DNA of 5,773 bases from JBAYZQ01 sp041672385 (GTDB taxonomy: Bacteria > Spirochaetota > Spirochaetia > Sphaerochaetales > Sphaerochaetaceae), in the NCBI GenBank assembly GCA_041672385.1, contig JBAYZQ010000148.1:1-5773 (forward strand), read 5' to 3'. Positions 1 through 5,773 of the stretch are shown one piece after another. Position 1 is the first letter of the stretch; every line of letters begins with the position of its first letter. The translations under genes and the position numbers were made by a program. Below the pieces are notes generated by a model. The model worked only from the letters and a program-made list of their open reading frames with translations, was not told where the DNA came from and did not search any database.

Positions 1-1
1 A

Positions 2-1723
2 AATGGTCCTGTTGTTACAGCAAAAAATGTTGTTGATGCAAAGATGATGGAACTGGTTTATCTGTCAGATACTCATTTAATTGGTGAAGTTGTTAAATTG
101 AATGGGAATCAAGCTACTGTTCAGGTTTATGAAGATGTAACAGGTTTAACCCCTGGTGATAATATTTATGGATCTAATAACCCTCTAAGTGTAGAACTTG
201 GGCCTGGGTTAATTGGAAGTATTTATGATGGTATTCAAAGACCTCTTGAACAACTAAAAAAGTTAAGTGGTGATTTTATTGATCGTGGAATTAGTGCATC
301 TCCAATTAGTCACGTGAAAGAATGGGAATATGAACCTGTTTGTAAAGTAGGTGATGTAATTACTGGAGGCTCAATACTTGGAAAAGTAAAAGAAAATGAT
401 AATATAACACATTATGTTATGGCTTCTCCAAATATAGAGGAATTGACTGTAACTTTTTCTGAAGAAACTGGAAGTTATAATGTAGATCATGTAGTAGTTA
501 AAGCTGTTGACGTACACAAAAATGAGAAAAGTTTAACCATGGTTCAACATTGGCCAATACGTACTCCAAGACCTGTGAAGGCAAGAAAACCCTTAAAAGA
601 TCCACTTGTAACAGGACAAAGAGTTATCGATACTCTCTTTCCTTTGGCCAAGGGAGGAACGGTAGCAATTCCAGGAGGATTTGGTACTGGAAAAACAATG
701 ACTCAGCATTCAATTGCATCTTGGTGTGATGCAGATATTATAATTTACATTGGATGTGGTGAACGTGGAAATGAAATGACTGAAGTATTAAGGGAATTTC
801 CAACTTTGATAGATCCAAGAACCGGAAGATCATTAATGGAGCGAACGATTTTAATTGCTAATACTTCAAATATGCCTGTTTCAGCCCGTGAAGCAAGTAT
901 TTATACCGGTATTTCAATGGGCGAATACTATAGAGATATGGGGTATCATATTGCAATAATGGCGGACTCTACTTCTCGATGGGCTGAAGCTCTTCGTGAA
1001 CTCGGAGGAAGAATGGAAGAAATGCCAGCAGAAGAGGGATTTCCTGCTTACCTTCCTACTAGAATTGCAGAATTTTATGAAAGAGCAGGTTTGATGGATA
1101 ACCTTAATGGTACAGTTGGGTCTATTTCTGTTATTGGTGCTGTAAGTCCTCCTGGTGGTGATTTCTCAGAACCTGTAACTCAACATACCAAACGTTTTGT
1201 AAGATGTTTCTGGGGTCTTGATAAAGGTTTAGCCAGTGCTAGACACTATCCTGCAATTAGTTGGTTGAACTCTTACAGTGAATACACAGATGAAGTTAAA
1301 GATTGGTGGAATACCAAAAGCAATGGTTCTTGGGTAGTTGATAGACAAAAAATAATGGAATTACTTCAAAAAGAAGTAAGATTACAGCAAATTGTTAAGC
1401 TGGTTGGTCCTGATGCTTTGCCAGACAGCCAGAACTTTATTCTTGAAGTTTGTAATGTTTTTAAAATTGCTTTTCTTCAACAAAATGCTTTTGATGAAAT
1501 AGATAAATATTGTCCTGTTGAAAAACAAGTTAAGATGTTACACATTGTAGTAAGGTACTATGAATTAGGTTCAGAAATCATTAAAAATGGTGTAACTCTT
1601 GTGAAGGTTAGACGTCTCAAGGTAGTTCAAGACATAATAAAAATGAAATATCTTGAGGATGTAAGTCCTTTGGAAGCCCGTCTGGAACAATCGATGAAGC
1701 ATCTGGAGGCAATTTATGAATGA
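2..1723 (+). CDS. atpA: V-type ATP synthase subunit A (catalytic), 5'-truncated by the window edge
   Basis: This is the catalytic subunit of the V/A-type rotary ATPase; three copies alternate with B in the cytoplasmic head and couple ATP turnover to H+ or Na+ movement. The frame is open to the left edge: the codons before the ATG ATG at 44-49 read NGPVVTAKNVVDAK, the family's N-terminal beta-barrel start, so position 44 is internal and roughly ten residues are missing. In order: N-terminal barrel (to about nt 280); the A-subunit-specific insertion (about 310-580); P-loop GGFGTGKT (674-697); GCGERGNEMTEV with the catalytic Glu codon at 761-763; Walker B-side MADSTSRWAEALRE with Asp at 965-967; and a helical C-terminal domain. 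About 573 residues are visible, against about 580-595 usual. The P-loop differs from the usual GPFGSGKT or GPFGAGKT. The stop overlaps the start of subunit B by 8 nt. The specific insertion and GCGERGNEM rule out F1 alpha or beta. The symbols ntpA and atpA are both used. Confidence 0.97.
   Translation, partial: NGPVVTAKNVVDAKMMELVYLSDTHLIGEVVKLNGNQATVQVYEDVTGLTPGDNIYGSNNPLSVELGPGLIGSIYDGIQRPLEQLKKLSGDFIDRGISASPISHVKEWEYEPVCKVGDVITGGSILGKVKENDNITHYVMASPNIEELTVTFSEETGSYNVDHVVVKAVDVHKNEKSLTMVQHWPIRTPRPVKARKPLKDPLVTGQRVIDTLFPLAKGGTVAIPGGFGTGKTMTQHSIASWCDADIIIYIGCGERGNEMTEVLREFPTLIDPRTGRSLMERTILIANTSNMPVSAREASIYTGISMGEYYRDMGYHIAIMADSTSRWAEALRELGGRMEEMPAEEGFPAYLPTRIAEFYERAGLMDNLNGTVGSISVIGAVSPPGGDFSEPVTQHTKRFVRCFWGLDKGLASARHYPAISWLNSYSEYTDEVKDWWNTKSNGSWVVDRQKIMELLQKEVRLQQIVKLVGPDALPDSQNFILEVCNVFKIAFLQQNAFDEIDKYCPVEKQVKMLHIVVRYYELGSEIIKNGVTLVKVRRLKVVQDIIKMKYLEDVSPLEARLEQSMKHLEAIYE
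1705..1709 (+). promoter_or_regulatory. Ribosome binding site for subunit B, inside the end of subunit A
   Basis: GGAGG lies 6 nt before the ATG at 1716 and within the last codons of subunit A. It supports 1716 as the B start even though that start overlaps the A stop codon (1721-1723), and it suggests translationally coupled expression of A and B. Confidence 0.8.
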
Positions 1724-3113
1724 GTTAGATAAAAAGAGATATTCAGCTAGAGAATATTCTGGCTTAAGTAGAATTGATGGTTCGCTTGTATATATGAAAA
1801 AAACTCATCCAGTAGGATTTGGTGAACTGGTTGAACTTACTGACCTCCAGGGAAAACACAGAACTGGACAAGTTCTTGATACCTCTGACGATGTTGTTGT
1901 AGTACAGATTTTTGATGGAACTACTGGATTGGATTTACCTAATACCAAACTCCATTTTATGGGAGAACCAATCACCCTTGGTGTAACTGAAAAAATGTTA
2001 GGAAGGGTCATGAATGGACTTGGAAAAATGAGAGACTCAATTGCAGCCCCTAAAGCTACCAAGTTCATGGATGTTAATGGTGTTCCAATTAACCCTACAG
2101 CTCGTGAATATCCTAGAGATTTTATTCAAACTGGTATTTCTGTTATTGACGGAATGACGACCTTAATTCAAGGTCAAAAACTTCCTATTTTTTCAGGAAA
2201 CGGCTTACCTCATAATAAACTTGCAGCTCAAATTGTTCGACAGGCGAAGGTTCTTGGTGATAAGAGTGATTTTGCAATAGTATTCGTAGCTATGGGTATT
2301 AAATACGATGTTGCACGCTATTTTATTGATAGTTTTGAGTCTTCAGGAGCCTTGGATAATGTAGCAATGTTTTTGTCTTTGGCTGATGATCCTTCAATTG
2401 AAAGAACAATAACCCCAAGATCTGCTTTAACCTTGGCAGAACATCTTGCTTTTGATTTGGATAAGCAAGTACTTGTTGTAATGACCGATATGACGAACTA
2501 TTGTGAATCTTTAAGAGAAATTTCAACATTAAGAGGTGAGATTCCTTCAAGAAAAGGATATCCTGGATATTTATATTCAGATTTGGCAGAACTTTATGAA
2601 AGATCTGGAAAGATTTTAGGACGAGGTGGTTCAATTACTCAACTTCCAATTCTTACAATGCCTAATGATGATATTACAAACCCTGTACCAGATTTGACCG
2701 GCTATATTACAGAAGGACAAATTGTATTTGACCGAGATATGAATGCAAGAGGTATTTATCCACCAATTAATGGACTTCCTTCACTTTCAAGATTGATGAA
2801 GGATGGAATTGGAGAAGGAATGACTAGAAAAGATCATCCACATTTGTCAAATCAGCTTTTTGCTTCTTATTCTCATGTAAAAGATGTAAGAAATTTAGCC
2901 AGTGTCATTGGTGAAGAAGAATTAACAGAACTTGATAAAAAATACCTTCAATTTGGAGAGTATTTTGAAAAGAATTTTATAAATCAGGCTTTTGATGAGG
3001 ATAGGAGTATTGAACAGACTCTTGATATTGGATGGAAAGCTATTTCAATTCTTCCGTCTGAAGAACTTCAACGTTTGACAGATGATGAAATTGAAGAGTA
3101 TTATGGAAGATAG
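1716..3113 (+). CDS. atpB: V-type ATP synthase subunit B (non-catalytic)
   Basis: This is the regulatory, non-catalytic partner of subunit A in the A3B3 head. The protein has 465 residues, the usual family size. It opens with a beta-barrel domain (to about residue 75, with GELVEL and FDGTTGLD). The nucleotide-binding domain carries FSGNGLPHNKLAAQI (SGNG at residues 160-163), the degenerate P-loop position where B lacks a GKT signature. Further family motifs are ELYERSGKILGRGGSITQ, PILTMPNDDITNPVPDLTGY and ITEGQI. LPSLSRLMKDGIGEG contains Arg359, which by motif matches the arginine finger that B contributes to the catalytic site of A. A helical C-terminal domain ends in EIEEYYGR. The start is fixed by GGAGG 6 nt upstream and by the normal N-terminal length. 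The gene lies between A (8 nt overlap) and D (2 nt gap). The symbol atpB follows V-type naming (also ntpB) and should not be confused with F-type subunit a. Confidence 0.97.
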   Translation: MNELDKKRYSAREYSGLSRIDGSLVYMKKTHPVGFGELVELTDLQGKHRTGQVLDTSDDVVVVQIFDGTTGLDLPNTKLHFMGEPITLGVTEKMLGRVMNGLGKMRDSIAAPKATKFMDVNGVPINPTAREYPRDFIQTGISVIDGMTTLIQGQKLPIFSGNGLPHNKLAAQIVRQAKVLGDKSDFAIVFVAMGIKYDVARYFIDSFESSGALDNVAMFLSLADDPSIERTITPRSALTLAEHLAFDLDKQVLVVMTDMTNYCESLREISTLRGEIPSRKGYPGYLYSDLAELYERSGKILGRGGSITQLPILTMPNDDITNPVPDLTGYITEGQIVFDRDMNARGIYPPINGLPSLSRLMKDGIGEGMTRKDHPHLSNQLFASYSHVKDVRNLASVIGEEELTELDKKYLQFGEYFEKNFINQAFDEDRSIEQTLDIGWKAISILPSEELQRLTDDEIEEYYGR

Positions 3114-3115
3114 TT

Positions 3116-3757
3116 ATGGATAACGAATTAGCTGCTACGAAAAGTAATTTGATTAAACTAAAAGAAGATTTGGCTTTTGCCGAACTTGGGTATGAGCTTT
3201 TAGACCAAAAAAGAAATATTTTGGTAGTGGAGCTTTTGACCTTGGTAGATCATGCGGTTGATTATCAATCCAAAGTTGAAGATTCGCTTAATAAAGCTTC
3301 AAAAGTTCTTCAAGAAACAATTTTACATCAAGGAAGATTAAAAACTGGTAACTTGGCTGAAGCAGTTAATATTCAGGCGGACTTTCTTCTTTCTGAACGT
3401 AAAGTTATGGGAGTTCATTTACCTAAAGTTGAAACAAGCTTTGTTGAACATGGTCCTTATTTTAGCCCAGAAGGTACTACAGTACTTGTTGAAGAAACAA
3501 TTGCAAAATACCGAGACGCCCTTCAGCTTATGGGACGTTTAGCTGAACTGAAAGTTTCGATTATGAGACTTGCAAAAGAAGTTAAAAAAACAGTTAGGAA
3601 AACAAATTCCCTTGAAAAAATTGTTATTCCTAATACTGAGCAGCAACTTAAAAATATGAAAGACCGAATTGAAGAAGCTGAGCGAGAAAGTTTTATCTTA
3701 CTTAAGGGAGTGAAAGAAAAACTTGAAGCTAAGACAAAAGAAGGTCAAGATTTCTAG
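3116..3757 (+). CDS. atpD: V-type ATP synthase subunit D (central rotor shaft)
   Basis: This subunit forms the central stalk that rotates inside the A3B3 head and passes torque to the membrane ring, normally together with subunit F. The protein has 213 residues, typical of the family. The N-terminal helix shows the family pattern (TKSNLIKLKEDL, then AELGYELLDQKRNILVVELL). A middle segment (about residues 65-130) includes the variable hairpin region with VMGVHLPKVE. The C-terminal helix carries EVKKTVRKTNSLEKIVIP and then RIEEAERESFILLKGVKEKL, also family hallmarks. The two terminal helices should pair as the antiparallel coiled coil of the shaft. The start lies 2 nt after the B stop codon. 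Its only ribosome-binding candidate is a weak GGAAGA at 3105-3110, unlike the strong sites before B and Usp; this could help keep D below A and B. It is also called ntpD and is unrelated to F-type atpD. Confidence 0.96.
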   Translation: MDNELAATKSNLIKLKEDLAFAELGYELLDQKRNILVVELLTLVDHAVDYQSKVEDSLNKASKVLQETILHQGRLKTGNLAEAVNIQADFLLSERKVMGVHLPKVETSFVEHGPYFSPEGTTVLVEETIAKYRDALQLMGRLAELKVSIMRLAKEVKKTVRKTNSLEKIVIPNTEQQLKNMKDRIEEAERESFILLKGVKEKLEAKTKEGQDF

Positions 3758-3765
3758 AAAGGAGG
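3758..3765 (+). promoter_or_regulatory. Very strong Shine-Dalgarno for the Usp-like gene
   Basis: AAAGGAGG follows the subunit D stop codon (3755-3757) immediately and lies 4 nt before the ATG at 3770. It matches the anti-Shine-Dalgarno nearly perfectly and is the best ribosome binding site in the window. It fixes the start of the Usp-like gene and suggests that gene is translated independently of D. Confidence 0.85.
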
Positions 3766-3769
3766 TTTT

Positions 3770-4252
3770 ATGCTGTTTAAAAACATATTAGTCTATGTTG
3801 ACAATTCAGAATCTGCGATTGAAGCGGCCATGTATGCCATTATTTTGGCACAAGAAACTGGGGCAAATTTAAGTGTTTTATACGTTGTTGATACTAAAAG
3901 TGTCAGTGATTTGTACAATGCTCATATTTTTGTTGATATAGAAAGAGTTGATTATGAAAGAGATCTTGAAAAAGATGCTGATAAATATATTAGACATATC
4001 AGAAAAATGGCTTTAAAGAAATCTCTAATTATTAAAACTGAAATAATAAAAGGAAATGCACCAATGGAGGTGGATAAGTTCATAAAAGCAAATTCAATTG
4101 ACTTGCTTGTTTTACCAAAGGTCTCTAATATTAGGTCAAGACGTGAAGAGCTTACCAGTGATTTAGACCGTATTTTAAGAACAAGTAAGGTACCTGTTTT
4201 GGTTGTAAGAGCTGATGAAGAGATTTGGGAAAGATTTGATGAGGGGATTTAA
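3770..4252 (+). CDS. Universal stress protein (UspA-like) family protein lacking the glycine ATP-binding signature
   Basis: This is a small cytoplasmic single-domain Usp protein of 160 residues. The start is fixed by the strong Shine-Dalgarno before it. The fold signature is clear: beta-1 LFKNILVYVDNSESAIEAA with the conserved Asp11; helix and beta-2 AIILAQETGANLSVLYVVD; beta-4 IDLLVLP; and the C-terminal VPVLVV strand. ATP-binding Usps such as MJ0577 carry G-2x-G-9x-G(S/T) between the last two strands. Here the same spacing gives Pro116, Ser119 and Thr129-Ser130, so all three glycines are replaced, and the stretch NIRSRREEL is charged. The protein may therefore not bind ATP, or may bind another ligand; this is inference. 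A charged helical middle (residues about 55-80, ERVDYERDLEKDADKYIRHIRK) is normal for the fold. The gene sits 12 nt after the ATPase D gene and touches the PTS IIA gene. Its specific role is unknown; family members act in stress adaptation and regulation of transport. Confidence 0.9.
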   Translation: MLFKNILVYVDNSESAIEAAMYAIILAQETGANLSVLYVVDTKSVSDLYNAHIFVDIERVDYERDLEKDADKYIRHIRKMALKKSLIIKTEIIKGNAPMEVDKFIKANSIDLLVLPKVSNIRSRREELTSDLDRILRTSKVPVLVVRADEEIWERFDEGI

Positions 4253-4687
4253 ATGAATATTGTAGATACAGTTGAAAAAGATTTAATTGTTGTGCCGGTT
4301 AAGAGCTCCGATAAAAGCGGAGTTTTGAATGAATTAGTCGATCGTCTTTGTGATGTTAAACATTTTAGTAAAACTGGAATTGTTGAAGCCATAATGGACA
4401 GAGAAGTTTTAGGATCGACTGCCATAGGAAATGGTGTTGCAGTACCTCATTGCAAAACAGATTTAGTAAAAGGAGTAAATCTTGTTATTGGAGTTTCTCC
4501 AAGAATGATTGCCTATGACAAGAATGAAGTTAGACTTTTCTTTTTAGTTGTGGCCAATGAAAATGAAGCCACAAGCCATGTAAAACTTCTTTCTTCAATT
4601 GCACGTTTTTGCAGTTCTTCAGTTTTAAGGAATTTATTAGCTTCCTCAAAAACTCCTGAAGAAGTATATTTGACAATTAATAATTAA
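4253..4687 (+). CDS. Stand-alone PTS EIIA protein (fructose/mannitol/nitrogen-regulatory type, PtsN-like)
   Basis: This is an EIIA-2 domain protein of 144 residues, the size of a single domain, with no IIB, IIC or helix-turn-helix part. In this family a histidine receives phosphate from HPr and passes it to a sugar-specific IIB or, in PtsN-type proteins, signals to regulatory targets. The phospho-acceptor is seen as His66 in GNGVAVPHCKT; the family usually reads GxAIPH followed by Ala or Gly. Upstream lies the typical REVLGSTAIGNG. The second conserved histidine is His109 in SHVKLLSSIARF, and LFFLVVANENEA matches the strand before it. The protein is soluble, with no signal peptide or membrane segment. 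The start codon directly follows the Usp stop codon (TAAATG), and GAGGGG at 4241-4246 can serve as its ribosome binding site. The absence of adjacent IIB or IIC genes favours a regulatory role, but separate sugar-transport partners elsewhere cannot be excluded. It is the last gene before the terminator. Confidence 0.9.
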   Translation: MNIVDTVEKDLIVVPVKSSDKSGVLNELVDRLCDVKHFSKTGIVEAIMDREVLGSTAIGNGVAVPHCKTDLVKGVNLVIGVSPRMIAYDKNEVRLFFLVVANENEATSHVKLLSSIARFCSSSVLRNLLASSKTPEEVYLTINN

Positions 4688-4700
4688 AAAATGTTAGACT
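4670..4700 (+). promoter_or_regulatory. Possible sigma-70-type promoter just before the terminator
   Basis: A perfect TTGACA (4670-4675), within the last codons of the IIA gene, is followed after 19 nt by TAGACT (4695-4700), with TG at 4692-4693 in the extended -10 position. A start near 4707 would feed straight into the terminator hairpin. The spacer is long and the region is AT-rich, so chance is a real alternative. Confidence 0.25.
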
Positions 4701-4710
4701 TATAAAAAAG

Positions 4711-4747
4711 AAGGTCATTGTTAATCAGTGGCCTTTTTATTTTTTTT
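4711..4747 (+). terminator. Rho-independent terminator ending the ATPase-Usp-IIA unit
   Basis: AAGGTCATTG (4711-4720) pairs with CAGTGGCCTT (4726-4735) as a 10-bp stem with two G-U pairs and a 5-nt loop (TTAAT). The T run at 4734-4747 is broken by a single A at 4739. The A-rich stretch before the left arm can extend the pairing into the T run. The hairpin begins 24 nt after the IIA stop codon. The rest of the 102-nt gap (4688-4789) is AT-rich sequence with no gene that I can support. Confidence 0.9.
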
Positions 4748-4778
4748 ATTATAGAATGAAAAAAAAGATTAAAGCTTT

Positions 4779-4784
4779 AGGAGG
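4779..4784 (+). promoter_or_regulatory. Ribosome binding site for the isomerase-like gene
   Basis: AGGAGG lies 5 nt before the ATG at 4790, which selects that start. There is no good -35/-10 pair between the terminator and this site, so the promoter for this gene is not identified with confidence. Confidence 0.85.
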
Positions 4785-4789
4785 AAAAT

Positions 4790-5773
4790 ATGGATTCTGG
4801 TGTATTATTATTGCATTCCTTACTCAATTCAAGCAAAGAATTTTTAGATCAAAGTAAAAAATACCTAGAGGAATTATCAAAATGCATAGAAAATAATTCT
4901 TTGCATCTAGTTGATGAAGAAGAATTTAAAGAACAAGAAATAAAATTTATTTTTGTTACTTCTGGAGGAACTTCAAAGATCTTTAAAAAAGTAACCGAGT
5001 CTGTAAAAGGGCCATTTTTCTTTATAACCACTAAAACTGACAATTCTTTAGCTGCAGCGCTAGAAATGCTATCCTATTCCAATGAAATGGGAGTAAAAGG
5101 TGAAATTATTCATGGTTCAAAAGACAGTTGTGCTAAAAGAATGGAAGAAATAATTAATATCTTTTCGTTAAAAGCAAAACTAAAAAATACTCGATTGGGA
5201 GTAATTGGCTATCCTGATTTAATTGCAAGTTCCATCAAACCTGAAGTTTTGAAAAGCCATTATGGTGCTAGTTTAATTACAATTACAATGGAAGAGTTTT
5301 TCAAAGAAATAGATAAGTTTCGTTATGAAGATAATAAATATACCTTAGAGCTTAAAGAAAAGTCCTTTAATTTAGATGAAACCGAAAAAGCTCTTTGTAT
5401 TTATGGAGCTGTTCGACGACTAGTAGATAAGTATAATTTGCAGGGAGTTGCTGTAAGATGCTTTGATTTGCTTAAACCTTATAATAACACAGGTTGTCTA
5501 GCTTTGGCCATTTTAAACGCCCAAGGTATTTATGCTGCTTGTGAAGCTGATAGTAGATCACTTTTTTCAATGTTTGTGGTAGGAGAGTTATCAAAAAAAC
5601 CAGTATTTATGGCAAATCCAAGTGTAATTGACACAGACAAATGCGAAATGGTGTTAGCTCATTGTGTTCTTCCTCTAACAATGCCAAAAAGCTATAAACT
5701 TACAACTCATTTTGAAAGTGGAATAGGAGTAGCTGTAAAAGGTGAATTAGAAAAAACTACCTATACCTTATTT
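4790..5773 (+). CDS. L-fucose isomerase-like protein (COG2407-type), 3'-truncated by the window edge
   Basis: An open frame of 328 codons starts at AGGAGG-ATG and is still open at the right edge; the C-terminus is missing. The pattern matches the FucI/AraA-like superfamily of cytoplasmic sugar isomerase-fold proteins. The N-terminal alpha/beta domain has FVTSGGTSKIF (GGT at residues 59-61) and NSLAAALEMLSYSNEMG. The second domain starts near KNTRLGVIGYPD. The C-terminal part has GCLALAILNAQGIYAACEADS (Glu252, Asp254), KPVFMANPSVID, LAHC (His291) and THFESGIGVAVKG (His307). In true L-fucose isomerases Glu, Asp and His residues bind the metal, and the acids and histidines here are candidates for that site, but I cannot confirm the correspondence by alignment. 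The substrate is not predictable, and many COG2407 members are uncharacterised. The gene lies beyond a terminator and so probably forms a separate transcription unit. No sugar kinase or aldolase gene is in view to indicate a pathway. Confidence 0.8.
   Translation, partial: MDSGVLLLHSLLNSSKEFLDQSKKYLEELSKCIENNSLHLVDEEEFKEQEIKFIFVTSGGTSKIFKKVTESVKGPFFFITTKTDNSLAAALEMLSYSNEMGVKGEIIHGSKDSCAKRMEEIINIFSLKAKLKNTRLGVIGYPDLIASSIKPEVLKSHYGASLITITMEEFFKEIDKFRYEDNKYTLELKEKSFNLDETEKALCIYGAVRRLVDKYNLQGVAVRCFDLLKPYNNTGCLALAILNAQGIYAACEADSRSLFSMFVVGELSKKPVFMANPSVIDTDKCEMVLAHCVLPLTMPKSYKLTTHFESGIGVAVKGELEKTTYTLF

Noticed and set aside
1805..2068. Open frame on the - strand within subunit B
   Set aside because: It lies wholly inside a strongly conserved gene, and its translation is low-complexity and Ser/Pro-rich with no recognisable family or ribosome binding site. 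It is a shadow of subunit B.
2323..2634. Open frame on the - strand within subunit B
   Set aside because: It lies inside the conserved nucleotide-binding domain of B, and its translation (Leu-, Lys- and Gln-rich) resembles no family. It is a shadow.
44..3113. F-type ATP synthase alpha/beta pair
   Set aside because: The long subunit A with its specific insertion, GCGERGNEM, the B-type SGxGLPHN loop in place of a P-loop, and an adjacent D subunit all identify the V/A-type enzyme.
4718..4752. TTGTTA (4718-4723) and TATTAT (4747-4752) as a promoter for the isomerase-like gene
   Set aside because: The spacer would be 23 nt, too long for a sigma-70-type promoter, and the -35 would lie inside the terminator stem. 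AT-rich sequence gives many such matches by chance.
4688..4789. Riboswitch or small RNA gene in the intergenic gap
   Set aside because: Apart from the terminator hairpin and its T run, the 102-nt gap shows no second stem or conserved aptamer-like core. It is too short and too AT-rich to support one.
4849..5043. Open frame on the - strand within the isomerase-like gene
   Set aside because: It is antisense to a frame with clear family motifs, only 64 codons long, and has no supporting signals.

Overview
The window is an AT-rich stretch of bacterial chromosome with every gene on the + strand. It holds the catalytic end of a V-type (A/V-type) rotary ATPase operon (subunits A, B and D), then a universal-stress-family protein and a stand-alone PTS enzyme IIA protein. 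A factor-independent terminator follows, and then the first 328 codons of an L-fucose isomerase-like gene that runs off the right edge. The first gene runs off the left edge, so five genes are complete at their right end and four of them are complete overall.

Layout: subunit A (2-1723, true start upstream of the window); subunit B (1716-3113, overlapping A by 8 nt); subunit D (3116-3757, 2 nt after B); Usp-like protein (3770-4252, 12 nt after D, preceded by a textbook Shine-Dalgarno); PTS IIA (4253-4687, its start codon directly after the Usp stop codon); terminator hairpin at 4711-4747; isomerase-like gene (4790 to the edge, with its own AGGAGG). The tight spacing makes A-B-D-Usp-IIA look like one transcription unit that ends at the terminator.

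How the genes fit together: A and B form the A3B3 ATP-hydrolysing or ATP-making head and D is the central rotor shaft. The remaining subunits (I, K, E, C, F) are not visible and would be expected upstream. The Usp and IIA genes sit at the operon's distal end. Both families are regulatory, and both recur near ion-transport genes in other bacteria, so a role in tuning the ATPase or ion homeostasis is a reasonable but unproven inference. Two residue-level oddities stand out. The catalytic P-loop of subunit A has Gly and Thr where the family has Pro and Ser/Ala. The Usp protein has lost all three glycines of the known ATP-binding signature.

Organism: low G+C, strong GGAGG-type ribosome binding sites, heavy AGA use for arginine and a bacterial V-type ATPase suggest an anaerobic or fermentative low-GC bacterium of the Firmicutes, Fusobacteria or a similar lineage. 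The window alone does not settle the phylum. I see no mobile elements, CRISPR arrays, tRNA or rRNA genes, and no coding on the - strand. Nothing here amounts to a clearly new system. The most promising lead is the coupling of Usp and IIA to the ATPase operon.
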